This document shows, piece after piece, positions 43,323 through 53,207 of a stretch of 64,000 bases of DNA. Within the stretch, counting starts at the first letter, position 1. Each line of letters starts with the position of its first letter. The position numbers and the translations under genes were made by a program. This DNA is from Panacibacter microcysteis. GTDB taxonomy: Bacteria; Bacteroidota; Bacteroidia; Chitinophagales; Chitinophagaceae. A model generated the notes under the pieces. That model saw only the letters and a list, made by a program, of their open reading frames with translations, was not told the DNA's origin and searched no databases. The stretch lies in NCBI RefSeq assembly GCF_015831355.1, contig NZ_JADWYR010000003.1:124001-188000 (forward strand), written 5' to 3'.

Positions 43323-44768
43323 TTAACAAACCTGCCGCACTTCTATACCAAGCAATGCCCCGAGTTTTTTTATTTTGGCAGCTATATGGCCAACACCTAC
43401 CGCGCAATGATGTGCAGGGCCATAGCTGTTCCAGTTGTTTACAAAATTCCTTGCGCCAATACTGAATGTGTAACGGCTGTTTGTATTGCCAATCTCCAGT
43501 ATGGGCCCTGCAACAGATGCTCCTTCCGCAACCAGTAATTCAACAGTTCCTTTGCGCGTGGAAAGCACTGAAAGTAAAGTCACTGGCCCATGTTTTACGG
43601 CCATTTCCACAGATAAGCCTTTGCCAACCTTGCCGTGGTAAACCTGCAATGGTTTTATTTTGGTTTTTCCTTCTGCAATTTTAATGTGCCCGGGCCCATC
43701 GTGGCCCATCAGTACCACATCAGCGTGGTAATCCATGGCATAGTATTCTGTAAAAGAACCACCGGCGCCAAAACTGTCCATGATCTTCATGGCCTGCGCG
43801 TTTTTTATTTCGTATTCCCCGGCCACAGGAATACCTCTCGCGGTAAGCAGTGACGTACCTGGAATGATCGATGCAATGGCATCCTCATTGGCCCTGTTGC
43901 CTGCGCCTTTGTAGTAGTAGGCAAGAGAGCCGAGTTGGTATTTGTCTGCCAGCGCATCCAGCGCTACAGACGTAATTGCCGCCTCTTCCAGTGCTTCCCC
44001 GGGGCAATCCTCCTGCACGTCGAAGGCTTCATAGAAATACTGCATTCTTTGTATGGCAGCTTCCCTGGAAACCGATCGGCGCAGCATGGCCAGCTCTTCC
44101 ACTTCAATCATTTCCATATGTCCGCCAAAAGTTGCGCATTGCTGTGTAAGGTCTGTATAAATATCCAGCATGCCGCCGTAGTAATGCCCCATACAACCAA
44201 GCCGGTTGTATTCCATTGTGTGTTTCACGTTAGCAGCGGCCACCCATTCTGCTATCTCATTCCAGCATGATGTCTCATGCAGCATACCTGTAACCTGGTG
44301 AAAAGGTATACCTGCCCTGCTGAAAACATTGGCTATCTCCGGCACTGTACAGGCATTGCAGTGTGCCAGCCATTCGCCCGTCATCTTTGTTCTGTCCTGC
44401 AGTGCATTGAATGCATCATAATCTATCGCTGCTTCCGGCGAAAGGTTTAGGATGATCACCGGCACTTTTGCTTTTTGTACCACCGGTAAAACCGTAGATG
44501 ACAAAGCGTACGTTGTTACCAGTAAAAAAATAACCTGTACATCCCGTGTTTTAAAAAGTTTCCCTGTTTCAAACGCTTTATCGATGTTATCAACAAGCCC
44601 GGCATTTACGATTGATGCATGAATGCCCGATAACTGCTGCTCCACCGTTGCCAGGTAACCTTCCAGTCTTTCCTTCAATCCTTCAAATTGCGGCCAGTAA
44701 GTGTCCAGCCCAATACCAAATAAGCCAATGGTACACGTGGAATAACTTGTAAATTTATTGGTAGCCAT
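43323..44768 (-). CDS. L-arabinose / L-fucose isomerase-like protein
   Basis: The 481-residue protein has the layout of the arabinose/fucose isomerase superfamily: an N-terminal Rossmann-like part (TIGLFGIGLDTYWPQFEGLKERL), a middle with RLGCMGHYYGGMLDIYTD, and a metal-site region with GAGGSFTEYYAMDYHADVVLMGHDGPGHI and HHCAVGVGH near the end. Family enzymes convert aldoses to ketoses with a divalent metal. Exact substrate is uncertain. The divergent AraC regulator and downstream GH43 suggest a small pentose- or fucose-type utilisation operon. Confidence 0.85.
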   Translation of the reverse strand: MATNKFTSYSTCTIGLFGIGLDTYWPQFEGLKERLEGYLATVEQQLSGIHASIVNAGLVDNIDKAFETGKLFKTRDVQVIFLLVTTYALSSTVLPVVQKAKVPVIILNLSPEAAIDYDAFNALQDRTKMTGEWLAHCNACTVPEIANVFSRAGIPFHQVTGMLHETSCWNEIAEWVAAANVKHTMEYNRLGCMGHYYGGMLDIYTDLTQQCATFGGHMEMIEVEELAMLRRSVSREAAIQRMQYFYEAFDVQEDCPGEALEEAAITSVALDALADKYQLGSLAYYYKGAGNRANEDAIASIIPGTSLLTARGIPVAGEYEIKNAQAMKIMDSFGAGGSFTEYYAMDYHADVVLMGHDGPGHIKIAEGKTKIKPLQVYHGKVGKGLSVEMAVKHGPVTLLSVLSTRKGTVELLVAEGASVAGPILEIGNTNSRYTFSIGARNFVNNWNSYGPAHHCAVGVGHIAAKIKKLGALLGIEVRQVC

Positions 44769-44769
44769 G

Positions 44770-44820
44770 GTGCAGCATAACTATTGAGCTTTTGTTGCGT
44801 CGCACTCTTGTACGCCTGGT
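44770..44820 (+). repeat. dispersed intergenic repeat, copy 13 (partial)
   Basis: The variant core TTGCGTCGCACTCTTGTAC is at 44795-44813. Its left half is decayed. It lies in the divergent promoter region between the isomerase and AraC genes. Confidence 0.75.
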
Positions 44821-44931
44821 TCTTTAATCAGCACTGCGGAGCAATTTTTCGTAGTTTACACCAAAATTATTTTATTGCTGTAGTGCAGTCAATACGGAAA
44901 CTGATATTTTGAATATAGTTTTTGATATGCC

Positions 44932-45813
44932 ATGAATAATTACTACAAATACCTGCCGGTTAGTAAAGAAGATGAGCAGTGGGGGCTTTGTGTATTGGGC
45001 GCAGGCTACAACCGCATCAATAAAGAAGAGGCATACCCGTCTGAAGAACATCCTTCCCATCATTATTTCAACTGGAGCAAGGGCCGGGTGCTGGATGAAT
45101 ACCAGGTTATCTACATATCAAAAGGAGAGGGTGTCTTCGAGTCTGCAAGCTGCCCGCAACAGACCGTGGCAGCGGGTACGATCATCTTATTATTTCCCGG
45201 TGAATGGCATCGTTTTAAACCTGCAGCAAATACGGGGTGGGATGAATACTGGGTTGGCTGCAAAGGTGCTATTATGGATAATCTTGCCGCACAGAGATTT
45301 CTGCAGCCTCCGCAGGCACTGGTATGGATCGGTGTACAGGAAAGAGTGGTGCAATTGCTGGCCGCCATTATTGAGCAAACAAAAGACGAGCAGCCGGGCT
45401 ACCAGCAACTGGTATCTGGTATGGTGCTTCATTTGCTGGGAGAGATCAATGCCATTACAAGAAGAAGCCAGGTTGCTGCAGAAAATATCAGCGAAGTGAT
45501 CATTAACAGGGCAAGAACAATACTGCGCGAAAACATTGACCAGGTTATAGCCATGGAGAACGTTGCGGCAACACTGAACGTTAGCTATGCATGGTTCAGG
45601 AAAGCTTTTAAAATGTATACAGGTATTGCCCCCAACCAATACCTGTTGCAATTGAAAATCGAAAAAGCAAAAATGCTTTTGTCAGATCCTTTGAAATCTG
45701 TAAAAGAAGTTGCATTTGCCCTCAACTTCGAATCAACCTATTACTTCTCTGCCTTGTTCAAAGAAAAGACCGGCGTATCACCGGCGCAATACAGGAAAAA
45801 CACACAGGCATAG
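44932..45813 (+). CDS. AraC family transcriptional regulator with cupin sensor domain
   Basis: The 293-residue protein has an N-terminal cupin-like sugar-sensing domain (VIYISKGEGVFESAS; TIILLFPGEWHRFKP) and the C-terminal double HTH of the AraC family (MENVAATLNVSYAWFRKAFKMYTGIAPNQYLLQLKIEKAK; VKEVAFALNFESTYYFSALFKEKTGVSPAQYRK). It is divergent from the isomerase-GH43 operon, which it probably activates in the presence of a sugar. Confidence 0.93.
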   Translation: MNNYYKYLPVSKEDEQWGLCVLGAGYNRINKEEAYPSEEHPSHHYFNWSKGRVLDEYQVIYISKGEGVFESASCPQQTVAAGTIILLFPGEWHRFKPAANTGWDEYWVGCKGAIMDNLAAQRFLQPPQALVWIGVQERVVQLLAAIIEQTKDEQPGYQQLVSGMVLHLLGEINAITRRSQVAAENISEVIINRARTILRENIDQVIAMENVAATLNVSYAWFRKAFKMYTGIAPNQYLLQLKIEKAKMLLSDPLKSVKEVAFALNFESTYYFSALFKEKTGVSPAQYRKNTQA

Positions 45814-45904
45814 CTACAACAGGTTTGGTAAATATTGCATAGCACGCTTTAATGACAGTGTGCTGTAAACACCAGGCATGCACCAATGCGAACCGCGCAT
45901 TTAT

Positions 45905-46004
45905 ACTTGTGCACAATTTTATGCCGCATCGTTGATGCCATGAAAAGATACAGATGAACTGATTGCGACGCAACAGGCGATGCCATGAAATACTATAGCT
46001 GGTA
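45905..46004 (-). repeat. dispersed intergenic repeat, copy 14
   Basis: Plus-strand reading: CCGCATCGTTGATGCCATGA, ACAGATGAACTGATTGCGAC, GCAACAGGCGATGCCATGAA, then ATACTATAGCTGG. It is the minus orientation of the family and is most like the copies at 40.0 and 62.7 kb. Confidence 0.75.
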
Positions 46005-46095
46005 TCATAAAAAGGCTGTTAGCAACATAACTCTTTGCGTGTGGACCCACGTACGAGACAACAAGACGCATGTTGAAGCATCACCGGTATGTTCT

Positions 46096-46142
46096 GCCGG
46101 TGTGAAAAATCACACCGGCTGTTGTGAAAAATCACCTTGCCG
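46096..46142. repeat. palindrome pair with TGTGAAAAATCACA
   Basis: Bases 46096-46119 form a perfect palindromic arm pair, GCCGGTGTGA and TCACACCGGC, around AAAA. A second GTTGTGAAAAATCACCTTG follows at once. The gap 45814-46431 otherwise shows only the repeat copy at 45.9 kb and no convincing gene. Confidence 0.75.
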
Positions 46143-46431
46143 GGCTGGTTTATTCGAAGCATCTTTGTCCTGTTGCGCCCGTTGAAAGAACATTAACTTA
46201 TTACCGAGGGTTTTATTTAAACACACATTGTACAGCCTGGTTCTCCAGGCTGTTTGTGTTATATGCCGGGGTTGCATCAACAATACCAGTGTTATTTTTA
46301 CAAGGCTTTGCACCCTATACAACAGTGCCAGGGCATACACATATTATATTCCCTTCATTTGCCGTTGGAAATTGTTTATAAGGCTGTATAGGTCTAATTT
46401 TAGCTTTTGGTAAATGTTATAAAATACAGCT

Positions 46432-47196
46432 ATGTCGATTACAAAAGAAGCAGAACTGGCGGGCATGCGCAATATTAGTGAAGCTGTTGCATACACACTA
46501 AAAGCAATGCGTAACCATGCGCAACCTGGTATGACAACAAAACAACTGGATGACTTTGGTGCAGCAATATTAGCGGGGTTTGGTGCTGCATCAGCGCCAT
46601 ATGTTACGTATGGTTTTCCCGGTTGTACGTGTATAAGTGTAAACAATGAATTTTGCCACGGCATTCCCTCTCATGAAAAAGTGCTGGCAGAGGGTGATCT
46701 CATAAACATAGATGTTTCGGCAGCGCTCAGCGGTTTTTTTGCTGATAACGGTTGCTCGTTTGTGTTGGGCAAAGATGTACACCAGCATCAGCGCCTGGTA
46801 GATGCATCAAAAGAAATATTACACAAAGCGATCTACAGCATAAAAGGTGGTGTGCGCATTGCAGACATTGGCTACCTGATAGAAACCGAAGCAAAGAAAC
46901 GCGGCTATAAAGTAATTAAAAACCTTACCGGCCACGGCGTTGGCCGAAGCCTGCACGAAGAGCCCGGCGAAATTGCCAACTACAGGGATCGTGCTAACCT
47001 GCGCAGGTTTAAGAAACACTCCGTGGTGGCCATCGAAACATTCATTACCACCACTTCTACATTTGCTGAAACGCTAAACGACGGCTGGACGATGGTGGGC
47101 AACAAAGGCGGATTTATGGCACAGCATGAACACACCATCGTTGTTACTGACGGTGCGCCGCTTATTCTTACAGCCATGAACGAAATATGGAATTAG
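46432..47196 (+). CDS. map: methionine aminopeptidase, type I
   Basis: The 254-residue protein shows the five metal ligands of type I MAP in order: Asp in LINIDVSA, Asp in FFADNGCSF, His in LTGHGVGRSLHEEP, Glu in VVAIETFITT and Glu in MAQHEHTIVV. It removes N-terminal methionine from new proteins in the cytoplasm. The length fits the family (about 250). Since map usually lies in the ribosomal-protein cluster, this may be a second copy. A VOC-family gene follows after 41 bp. Confidence 0.95.
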   Translation: MSITKEAELAGMRNISEAVAYTLKAMRNHAQPGMTTKQLDDFGAAILAGFGAASAPYVTYGFPGCTCISVNNEFCHGIPSHEKVLAEGDLINIDVSAALSGFFADNGCSFVLGKDVHQHQRLVDASKEILHKAIYSIKGGVRIADIGYLIETEAKKRGYKVIKNLTGHGVGRSLHEEPGEIANYRDRANLRRFKKHSVVAIETFITTTSTFAETLNDGWTMVGNKGGFMAQHEHTIVVTDGAPLILTAMNEIWN

Positions 47197-47237
47197 TATA
47201 CACACATTACATGCCTCATCAACAATAACAAATCCAC

Positions 47238-47618
47238 ATGAACCTAACTTGTAAACAGGTCATACTTTTTTGTGCTGATGTTAAGAAGCTGGTTCATTTT
47301 TACACCGAATGTTTTGGCTTTTCAATTATTGGTACGTTCGATGAAAACTGGACCGTTTTAGATGCGGGCCAGGTAGAGCTGGCATTTCATAAGATTCCGC
47401 CAGAGCACCTGCCAACGCCGCCAGGAGCGTTTACAGTAACAGACACTAATGTAAAGCTGGTTTTTGAAACCGGTGCGGCGTTGTCGTCATTTCACGAACA
47501 ACTGCTTGCAAAAGGGACAGATGTGGGTGCAATACAGCAATATCCCGGCTATCCTTTCCAGGTATGTGATGGGAGAGACCCCGAAGGAAATGTATTCCAG
47601 CTCAGGCAGCTTTTGTAA
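47238..47618 (+). CDS. VOC superfamily (glyoxalase/bleomycin resistance-like) protein
   Basis: The 126-residue protein has the paired beta-alpha-beta-beta-beta pattern of the vicinal oxygen chelate fold: VILFCADVKKLVHFYTECFGFSIIG in the first half and YPFQVCDGRDPEGNVFQLRQ in the second, with the family-typical DPEGN. The substrate cannot be predicted. It lies 41 bp after map on the same strand. Confidence 0.88.
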   Translation: MNLTCKQVILFCADVKKLVHFYTECFGFSIIGTFDENWTVLDAGQVELAFHKIPPEHLPTPPGAFTVTDTNVKLVFETGAALSSFHEQLLAKGTDVGAIQQYPGYPFQVCDGRDPEGNVFQLRQLL

Positions 47619-47664
47619 AACATGTACATGTGGCATGTTTGAGCAGGTGTGTTTTTGGTTGAAC

Positions 47665-47730
47665 CCGGCAATGGTGCGTTGTAGCATCGCCTGTTGCGTC
47701 GCACTCTTTTACTGTATCACTTTTTGCAGC
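47665..47730 (+). repeat. dispersed intergenic repeat, copy 15
   Basis: It begins CCGGCAATGG, contains AGCATCGCCTG and core TTGCGTCGCACTCTTTTAC at 47694-47712 (one base off the variant core), then TGTATCACTTTTTGCAGC. It lies between convergent genes. Confidence 0.8.
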
Positions 47731-47764
47731 AACGATACTGCATGTGCCACCTTCGGGAAAGTAT

Positions 47765-48406
47765 TTAAATAATATGTTGTCCTAACGCTTTCGCCACTGC
47801 TTCCGCCGCGTTGCTTACATGTAGTTTTTCATAGATGTGCGTAATGTGGCTGTTTACGGTAGCGTATGAAATATTGCATTCTGCAGCAATCATTTTATAA
47901 CTCAGGCCTTTTACCAGCAGTTTCAGAATTTCATGTTCACGTTCGGTAAGGTCAAAATTATCCGTGGTGTTTTTATAGTGTTTATTGTTGAACAGTTGTA
48001 AAACCTGCCTGGCCACCGTAGGCGTCATCGGTGCGCCGCCATCCAGTACCTCTCTTATTGCATCCAGCAGTTTAAGTGGTGGTGTTTTCTTCAGTATATA
48101 ACCGTCAGCGCCTGCAAGCACAGCATCAAATATTTTACTTTCATCTTCAAAAATGGTTTGCATCAGCACTTTAATACCCGGAAACTGTTTCTTTACCAGC
48201 CGCATGCCTTCTATGCCATTTACACCCGGCATATCTATGTCCATCAGTATCACATCAGGCATGTTGGTTACAATGTTTTTAATTACCTGCCCGCAATGCT
48301 CCCATGCGCCGGTGCATTCAAAGCCGTCAGATGTTTCCAACAGCATCTGCAACAGTTCTCTTCTTGGTTTATTGTCTTCAAATATGGCTACCTTAATATC
48401 CGGCAT
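47765..48406 (-). CDS. LuxR/NarL-type two-component response regulator
   Basis: The 213-residue protein has a receiver domain (phospho-acceptor Asp in VILMDIDMPGVNG, Lys in YILKKTPP) and a C-terminal LuxR HTH (FDLTEREHEILKLLVKGLSYKMIAAECNISYATVNSHITHIYEKLHV). It lies directly downstream of the sensor kinase gene on the same strand (54 bp gap), forming a two-component pair. Likely targets include the neighbouring cell-surface genes, but this is inference. Confidence 0.94.
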   Translation of the reverse strand: MPDIKVAIFEDNKPRRELLQMLLETSDGFECTGAWEHCGQVIKNIVTNMPDVILMDIDMPGVNGIEGMRLVKKQFPGIKVLMQTIFEDESKIFDAVLAGADGYILKKTPPLKLLDAIREVLDGGAPMTPTVARQVLQLFNNKHYKNTTDNFDLTEREHEILKLLVKGLSYKMIAAECNISYATVNSHITHIYEKLHVSNAAEAVAKALGQHII

Positions 48407-48460
48407 ATTGCAAGTTGGGTATTTGGTGCATGAAAAACAATCATTGAATCCAATGATTTT

Positions 48461-51400
48461 TTATACAGGAAAAAGTAAAGTGATGCAGGTGCCAGCACCG
48501 GGCGCTGTTTGTATATGAAGTTTGCCCCTCAGTTCAGCCGCACGCCTGTGCATACCTGGCAAACCGTTTCCACCGAGTGAAACACCATTGCCGGGCAGGC
48601 TATTTTTTTGCAAGGCAAATCCTTTACCGTCATCCTTTATACACAAGCGTATTTCACCATCTTTTTTATCGAGCAACACCCATACTTTTTTGCAGGCTGC
48701 ATATTTAACCGCATTGTTGATCGTTTCTTTGAAAAGCAGGTACACATTTTTACGCTGCACCATATCAATGGTTTGTTTGTAAATGGAAGGATCAACACTA
48801 AAATCAATATCAATACCTGCTGGTTCCAGTGTTTCAATGGCGAATGCCCTCATCCGGTTAACCACACTTTCCATATTGTCGTTGCCGGTATTCACGGCCC
48901 AGACAATGTCGCTCATTGCTTCCATCATGTTATCTGTATTAGTGCTGATCTGCCCCAGCAGTGCATTTACATCTTTTTGTTCATTGCCCAGTTTCTGTTG
49001 TATAATGGTACTTGACAGTGATATGCTGCTCAGCGTACTGCCTATTTCATCATGCAGGTCGCCCGCTATCCTGTTCCTGATGGTTAGCAGTTTTACCTGC
49101 TGTGAAAGCCGGTACCTGTATAACGTATACACACTTGCTGCTACAATAAGCAGTACCATCACTTTAAATAAAATAGTCTGGTACCAGTAAGGCAATAACG
49201 CAACTTTTATACTCCGCGGGTTTGTACACCATACACCATCAGCATTTGTACCTCTTACATAAAAAGTGTACGTGCCCGGGCTAAGGTTTGTGTAAGTGGC
49301 TTCGTTTTTTGTAGCCGGTGCGGTCCAGCTATCGGCCAGGCCTTCCAGTTTGTACGTATAAAATTTTTTATCGTTGCTCCGGTAATCCAGCGAGGCAAAA
49401 CTGATGGAAAATGTATTCTGGCCCGGTTGCAATATGATGTTGCCTGCATACTCTATCGGTCCATCCATCAGCAGCTTATCGTTTTTCCATTCTGCTACCC
49501 TGTTCGATACTGATAAACCTGTAAACACAACAGGTACAGGTGGCTTGGGCTGCAAAACCTGCACCGGATCAAAAACTACATAGCCATCCACGCCGCCAAA
49601 CATCATCCGTTCATCCGGCAGCATAAAATACTGGTTCCGGTTAAATTCATCACCCGGCAGGTTATCAGGGCCTGAATAATTTCTATACATGCGTGACGCA
49701 ATATTGAAGCAGCTCAGTCCCTTGTTGGTGCTCATCCAAAGGTTGCCATGACGGTCTGCGAGTATACCATAAACAACATTGTTGGGCAGGCCATCTTTAT
49801 CACTGTAGCGTTTGCATACACCAGTGTGCGTATCAATACTGCAGAAACCGGCGCCGTTGGTGCCGGCCCAAATAATACTGTCTGGCTGCAACGGGTCGGC
49901 ACAAATTGTAAATACCATATCAGATGGCAGCGAGGTTGTATTGCCCGGTACATTGCGCCAGTTTACCCAAATGCCTTCAGACACATCATACTTGTATAAA
50001 CCCTGTATGGTGGCAAACCAGAAATTGCCTTCCGCATCCTGTAAAATTTTAAACAAGAATGAGTACTGGCCATTATCTATATTTTTTACAGGAAAATATA
50101 TCGCCTGTTCTACAGCACCCGTTTGTTTGTTGATCCTGCACCATTTTTTATTCCTGCCCGATTCATCGATAAACACCCATAAACGTTTTTGCCTGTCTTC
50201 AAATACTTTGGCATAACCATACAGTGTGCCTTTTAGCAGGTTGAATTTTTTTAGTGGCTTACCATCACCACTGTATTTTACCAGGCAACCCTCTGTTCCT
50301 TTCTTTTCCAGGAAATTGGTAAACCAATAATTCCCTTCACTATCTCTCGTAAAGTTGATAAAGTCCAGCGAAATATTTTTTTTGATAAAGCCTGTTGTCT
50401 TTTCCCAGTTGTCGGGGTAGAGTAAACGGAATGCATCGATATTGCTGTAGGTGGTATGTATTTCAAAAGCCGGTCTTTGAAGATCGGTTTTAAAAACACC
50501 AAAGCCTGCCGTTCCCAACCACATGTCCCTGTGTTTACCCACGCACACGCTGGTGTACATAGCAGTAAAAAGCTGGTTTTTTCTTTCCACATAAATTTTT
50601 TTCACAGATGCTGTTTGTGGATCAAAAATGTACGACTTGCCGGGAAACAAATAGACCGATCCATCGGGCAGCGATTGTAACTTCTGGCAGGCCTGCGCAC
50701 GGGTAAATGAGAAAGATGCTGTAAGGCTAACATTGTTTCGCTTATAATTATAGCCGTACAAAGTATTATTTGCGTAGTAATAAACGATGCTGTCTGATGC
50801 AGGCGAATGCTCAATTACCGCGCCGCCAAATGCCTGTTTCGATAACAATAGGCTGGTGCTTGCAATGCCTTCAACCATCCATTTTGCACGCGTTGCAGAT
50901 GGCTTTACAGCAATCAGCGTATCTGTGAATTTTACCCAGATATTGTTGTTCGGAAGCCAGCTTACCGTAGAGTTGCTGCGCTCAGAAAAACTATACCTGT
51001 ACCGGTTGTTCCGTTGTATATCATTGTACCGGAATGCCAGGCGGATACTTTTCTCAACTGCATATCCTGTGTCACCCGCTTCCATCTTGCTTATGTCATA
51101 CAGGCTTATATCATCCGTTTCGTGCAGCAGTAAATAGTTATTCCTGAAAATGATGTTTACCAGGTTGTAAGCCTGCGATTTTCGCTTTGGCAGCGCAACT
51201 TTTATAAAACGTTCTGTTTGTTTGTTGAAAATATAAATCCCATGAAATAAGGTTGTTACCCAGATGTTGTTCTTACCATCTTCCGAAACAGAGGTTATAT
51301 AATTGTCCGGTAACGAATAAGGGTCATCCGGATCCTGCCGGAAGACTTTGATGCGGTAACCGTCATACCGGTTCAGACCATCTTTGGTGGCAAACCACAT

Positions 51401-51574
51401 GTAGCCTTCTTTATCTTCCAGTATACCGTTGATCATTCCCTGCGAAAGGCCATTGTTGGCAGTAAGCCATTCGCCTGTCAGCCGCCACTCGTCTGGTGAT
51501 ATTGGCCTTGCAAACAGGTAAACAGGAACAACCAGATAAAAAAGGAGGATCACTTTTTTACGCATGAGGGGCAT
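48461..51574 (-). CDS. propeller-type sensor histidine kinase (HisKA_3)
   Basis: The 1037-residue protein has a signal/anchor (KKVILLFYLVVPVYLFA), a long periplasmic region of regulator-propeller repeats (NGILEDKEGYMWFATKDGLNRYDG and further W-x-x-T-x-x-G-L units), and a Y_Y_Y domain (TYTNLSPGTYTFYVRGTNADG). One membrane span (LFKVMVLLIVAASVYTLYRY) precedes a HisKA_3 region (phospho-His in AGDLHDEIGSTLSSIS) and an HATPase domain (NNAVKYAACKKV; IKDDGKGFAL). An ATG at 51565 is an equally good start. It should phosphorylate the LuxR regulator encoded next to it. Confidence 0.94.
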   Translation of the reverse strand: MPLMRKKVILLFYLVVPVYLFARPISPDEWRLTGEWLTANNGLSQGMINGILEDKEGYMWFATKDGLNRYDGYRIKVFRQDPDDPYSLPDNYITSVSEDGKNNIWVTTLFHGIYIFNKQTERFIKVALPKRKSQAYNLVNIIFRNNYLLLHETDDISLYDISKMEAGDTGYAVEKSIRLAFRYNDIQRNNRYRYSFSERSNSTVSWLPNNNIWVKFTDTLIAVKPSATRAKWMVEGIASTSLLLSKQAFGGAVIEHSPASDSIVYYYANNTLYGYNYKRNNVSLTASFSFTRAQACQKLQSLPDGSVYLFPGKSYIFDPQTASVKKIYVERKNQLFTAMYTSVCVGKHRDMWLGTAGFGVFKTDLQRPAFEIHTTYSNIDAFRLLYPDNWEKTTGFIKKNISLDFINFTRDSEGNYWFTNFLEKKGTEGCLVKYSGDGKPLKKFNLLKGTLYGYAKVFEDRQKRLWVFIDESGRNKKWCRINKQTGAVEQAIYFPVKNIDNGQYSFLFKILQDAEGNFWFATIQGLYKYDVSEGIWVNWRNVPGNTTSLPSDMVFTICADPLQPDSIIWAGTNGAGFCSIDTHTGVCKRYSDKDGLPNNVVYGILADRHGNLWMSTNKGLSCFNIASRMYRNYSGPDNLPGDEFNRNQYFMLPDERMMFGGVDGYVVFDPVQVLQPKPPVPVVFTGLSVSNRVAEWKNDKLLMDGPIEYAGNIILQPGQNTFSISFASLDYRSNDKKFYTYKLEGLADSWTAPATKNEATYTNLSPGTYTFYVRGTNADGVWCTNPRSIKVALLPYWYQTILFKVMVLLIVAASVYTLYRYRLSQQVKLLTIRNRIAGDLHDEIGSTLSSISLSSTIIQQKLGNEQKDVNALLGQISTNTDNMMEAMSDIVWAVNTGNDNMESVVNRMRAFAIETLEPAGIDIDFSVDPSIYKQTIDMVQRKNVYLLFKETINNAVKYAACKKVWVLLDKKDGEIRLCIKDDGKGFALQKNSLPGNGVSLGGNGLPGMHRRAAELRGKLHIQTAPGAGTCITLLFPV

Positions 51575-51785
51575 TCATATATTCAAATATATTTCATCTG
51601 TGTAAATACTTAATCAACTCTTTCCTGCTTTTGCAAAAGGATAATACAGTGTTTTCTGTCATTGGTTTCAATGATAAAAATGCTCCGCTGCCAGGCGCAA
51701 TCATTGTATTCAACGATTGTTGCCGCCCTGCTATTGATCAATATTTGTGTATCAAATTATTCTAACCAAAACAAAACTTTCAGCT

Positions 51786-53075
51786 ATGAGAAAGATAACT
51801 TTTTTGCTAATCACTTCCTTTGTTCTTACAGGCACAATCAATGCACAAAACCGTTTTCCTGCAAGTGGCCGTGCAGGTATCAACACGCTTTCGCCGGCAT
51901 CGTCATTACAGGTGGTAGGTGGCGCAAGAATTGGTACCACGGTCAATTACCTCAATGTAGATAGTGCTACCGGCAACCTAAGTTTTGCCGGCACGGCAGG
52001 CTATCGCGTGGCCAATAACCAGTTTGCTTTTGTGTCGGCAGGTGCACCTGCGGCAGGGCTGTTTTTCAATGCTGCAGCACTTCGGTACGAGTTCAGGTCT
52101 ACCGCCGGTATTTCAAACCTCAATATTGGTGCAGATGCAAATGGCCGCATCGGTATAGGCACCGGCACGCCTGCAGAAAAAACCACTGTTGTAGATGGCG
52201 GCAACACAAATCAATACAGCGGCATTGTGGGTGTATATGCCAATAATCTTACGCAGGGTATTGGTATAGGATACCAGGGTATCAAAGCAATCGGCAGCAA
52301 CAATGACCAGGATCTTTCCCTCAATGCAAAAAACCTCGGCAATATTACCATGCAGGTATCCGGTGCATCAGGCAATGTTGGTATAGGCACATTAACGCCA
52401 GGCAGTAAACTCACAGTAGCAGGTACGGCAAGCATTTCCGGCAATGCCATATTTTCTTCCCGGGTGGGTATAGGTATTGCACCCAACGCACCATTGCAGT
52501 TGTCAAACGAAGTAGCCAACCGCAAGATTGTTTTATACCAGGGCCCGTCCAATGATCACCAGTTTTATGGTTTTGGTGTAAATAACCTTACGCTCCGCTA
52601 CCAGGTAGATACAACAGCAGCAGACCACGTGTTTTTTGCAGGCGCATCATCATCCACTTCTGCAGAGCTGTTCCGTATTAAAGGCAACGGCAATGTTACC
52701 GTAGGCGCTGTTGCACCAGCTACAGGTTATAAACTTACCATCGGCGGCAAGGTCATCTGTACAGAAGTGAAAGTGCAGTTGCAGCCCTTCCCGGACTATG
52801 TGTTCGACAAGAAATACCAGTTGCCAACACTCGCAGCATTGCAGGAGCACATCAACGAGTTTCATCGTTTACCAGGCATGCCTGCTGCGGCCGAAATTGA
52901 AAGCAATGGTATGGAAGTAGGTAAAATGCAGGGCAAGATCGTAGAGAAAGTAGAAGAGGCAACATTGTATATACTGCAGTTGTACAAAGAGAATGAACAA
53001 CTGAAAGAGCAGGTAAAACAACTGGCCGAAAAAATGGCTGCCATACAACAGGCTTTAAACAATGTAAAGCAATAG
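51786..53075 (+). CDS. exported tail-fibre-like protein with C-terminal coiled coil
   Basis: The 429-residue protein has a signal peptide (RKITFLLITSFVLTGTINAQ) and many repeats of the form GNVGIGTLTPGSKLTV, which form beta-helical or fibre structures. The C-terminal region is CTEVKVQLQPFPDYVFDKKYQLPTLAALQEHI, a layout common in Bacteroidota, followed by a coiled coil (YILQLYKENEQLKEQVKQLAEKMAAIQQALNNVKQ). No T9SS tail is seen. Start 51786 begins the signal peptide. It lies divergent from the sensor gene and could be a target of it. Its role at the surface is unknown. Confidence 0.82.
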   Translation: MRKITFLLITSFVLTGTINAQNRFPASGRAGINTLSPASSLQVVGGARIGTTVNYLNVDSATGNLSFAGTAGYRVANNQFAFVSAGAPAAGLFFNAAALRYEFRSTAGISNLNIGADANGRIGIGTGTPAEKTTVVDGGNTNQYSGIVGVYANNLTQGIGIGYQGIKAIGSNNDQDLSLNAKNLGNITMQVSGASGNVGIGTLTPGSKLTVAGTASISGNAIFSSRVGIGIAPNAPLQLSNEVANRKIVLYQGPSNDHQFYGFGVNNLTLRYQVDTTAADHVFFAGASSSTSAELFRIKGNGNVTVGAVAPATGYKLTIGGKVICTEVKVQLQPFPDYVFDKKYQLPTLAALQEHINEFHRLPGMPAAAEIESNGMEVGKMQGKIVEKVEEATLYILQLYKENEQLKEQVKQLAEKMAAIQQALNNVKQ

Positions 53076-53079
53076 TTAA

Positions 53080-53146
53080 CCGGCACCATTACTACTGGCA
53101 TCTGCGGTTGTGTCACTCACTTGTACGTTCATATCGCTGTTCAGCA
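53080..53146 (+). repeat. dispersed intergenic repeat, copy 16a
   Basis: It begins CCGGCACCATT immediately after the stop at 53075, has the perfect core TTGTGTCACTCACTTGTAC at 53108-53126, then GTTCATATCGCTGTTCAGC. Confidence 0.85.
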
Positions 53147-53207
53147 GGTACACAACCTTGTTAAGTAGCAGCATGCCACGTTTATGTTCATCTTTAAAAT
53201 GAAATCA

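Noticed and set aside
46124-46413. Short plus-strand frames upstream of map
   Set aside because: They overlap palindromes and repeats and show no domain or plausible codon use.
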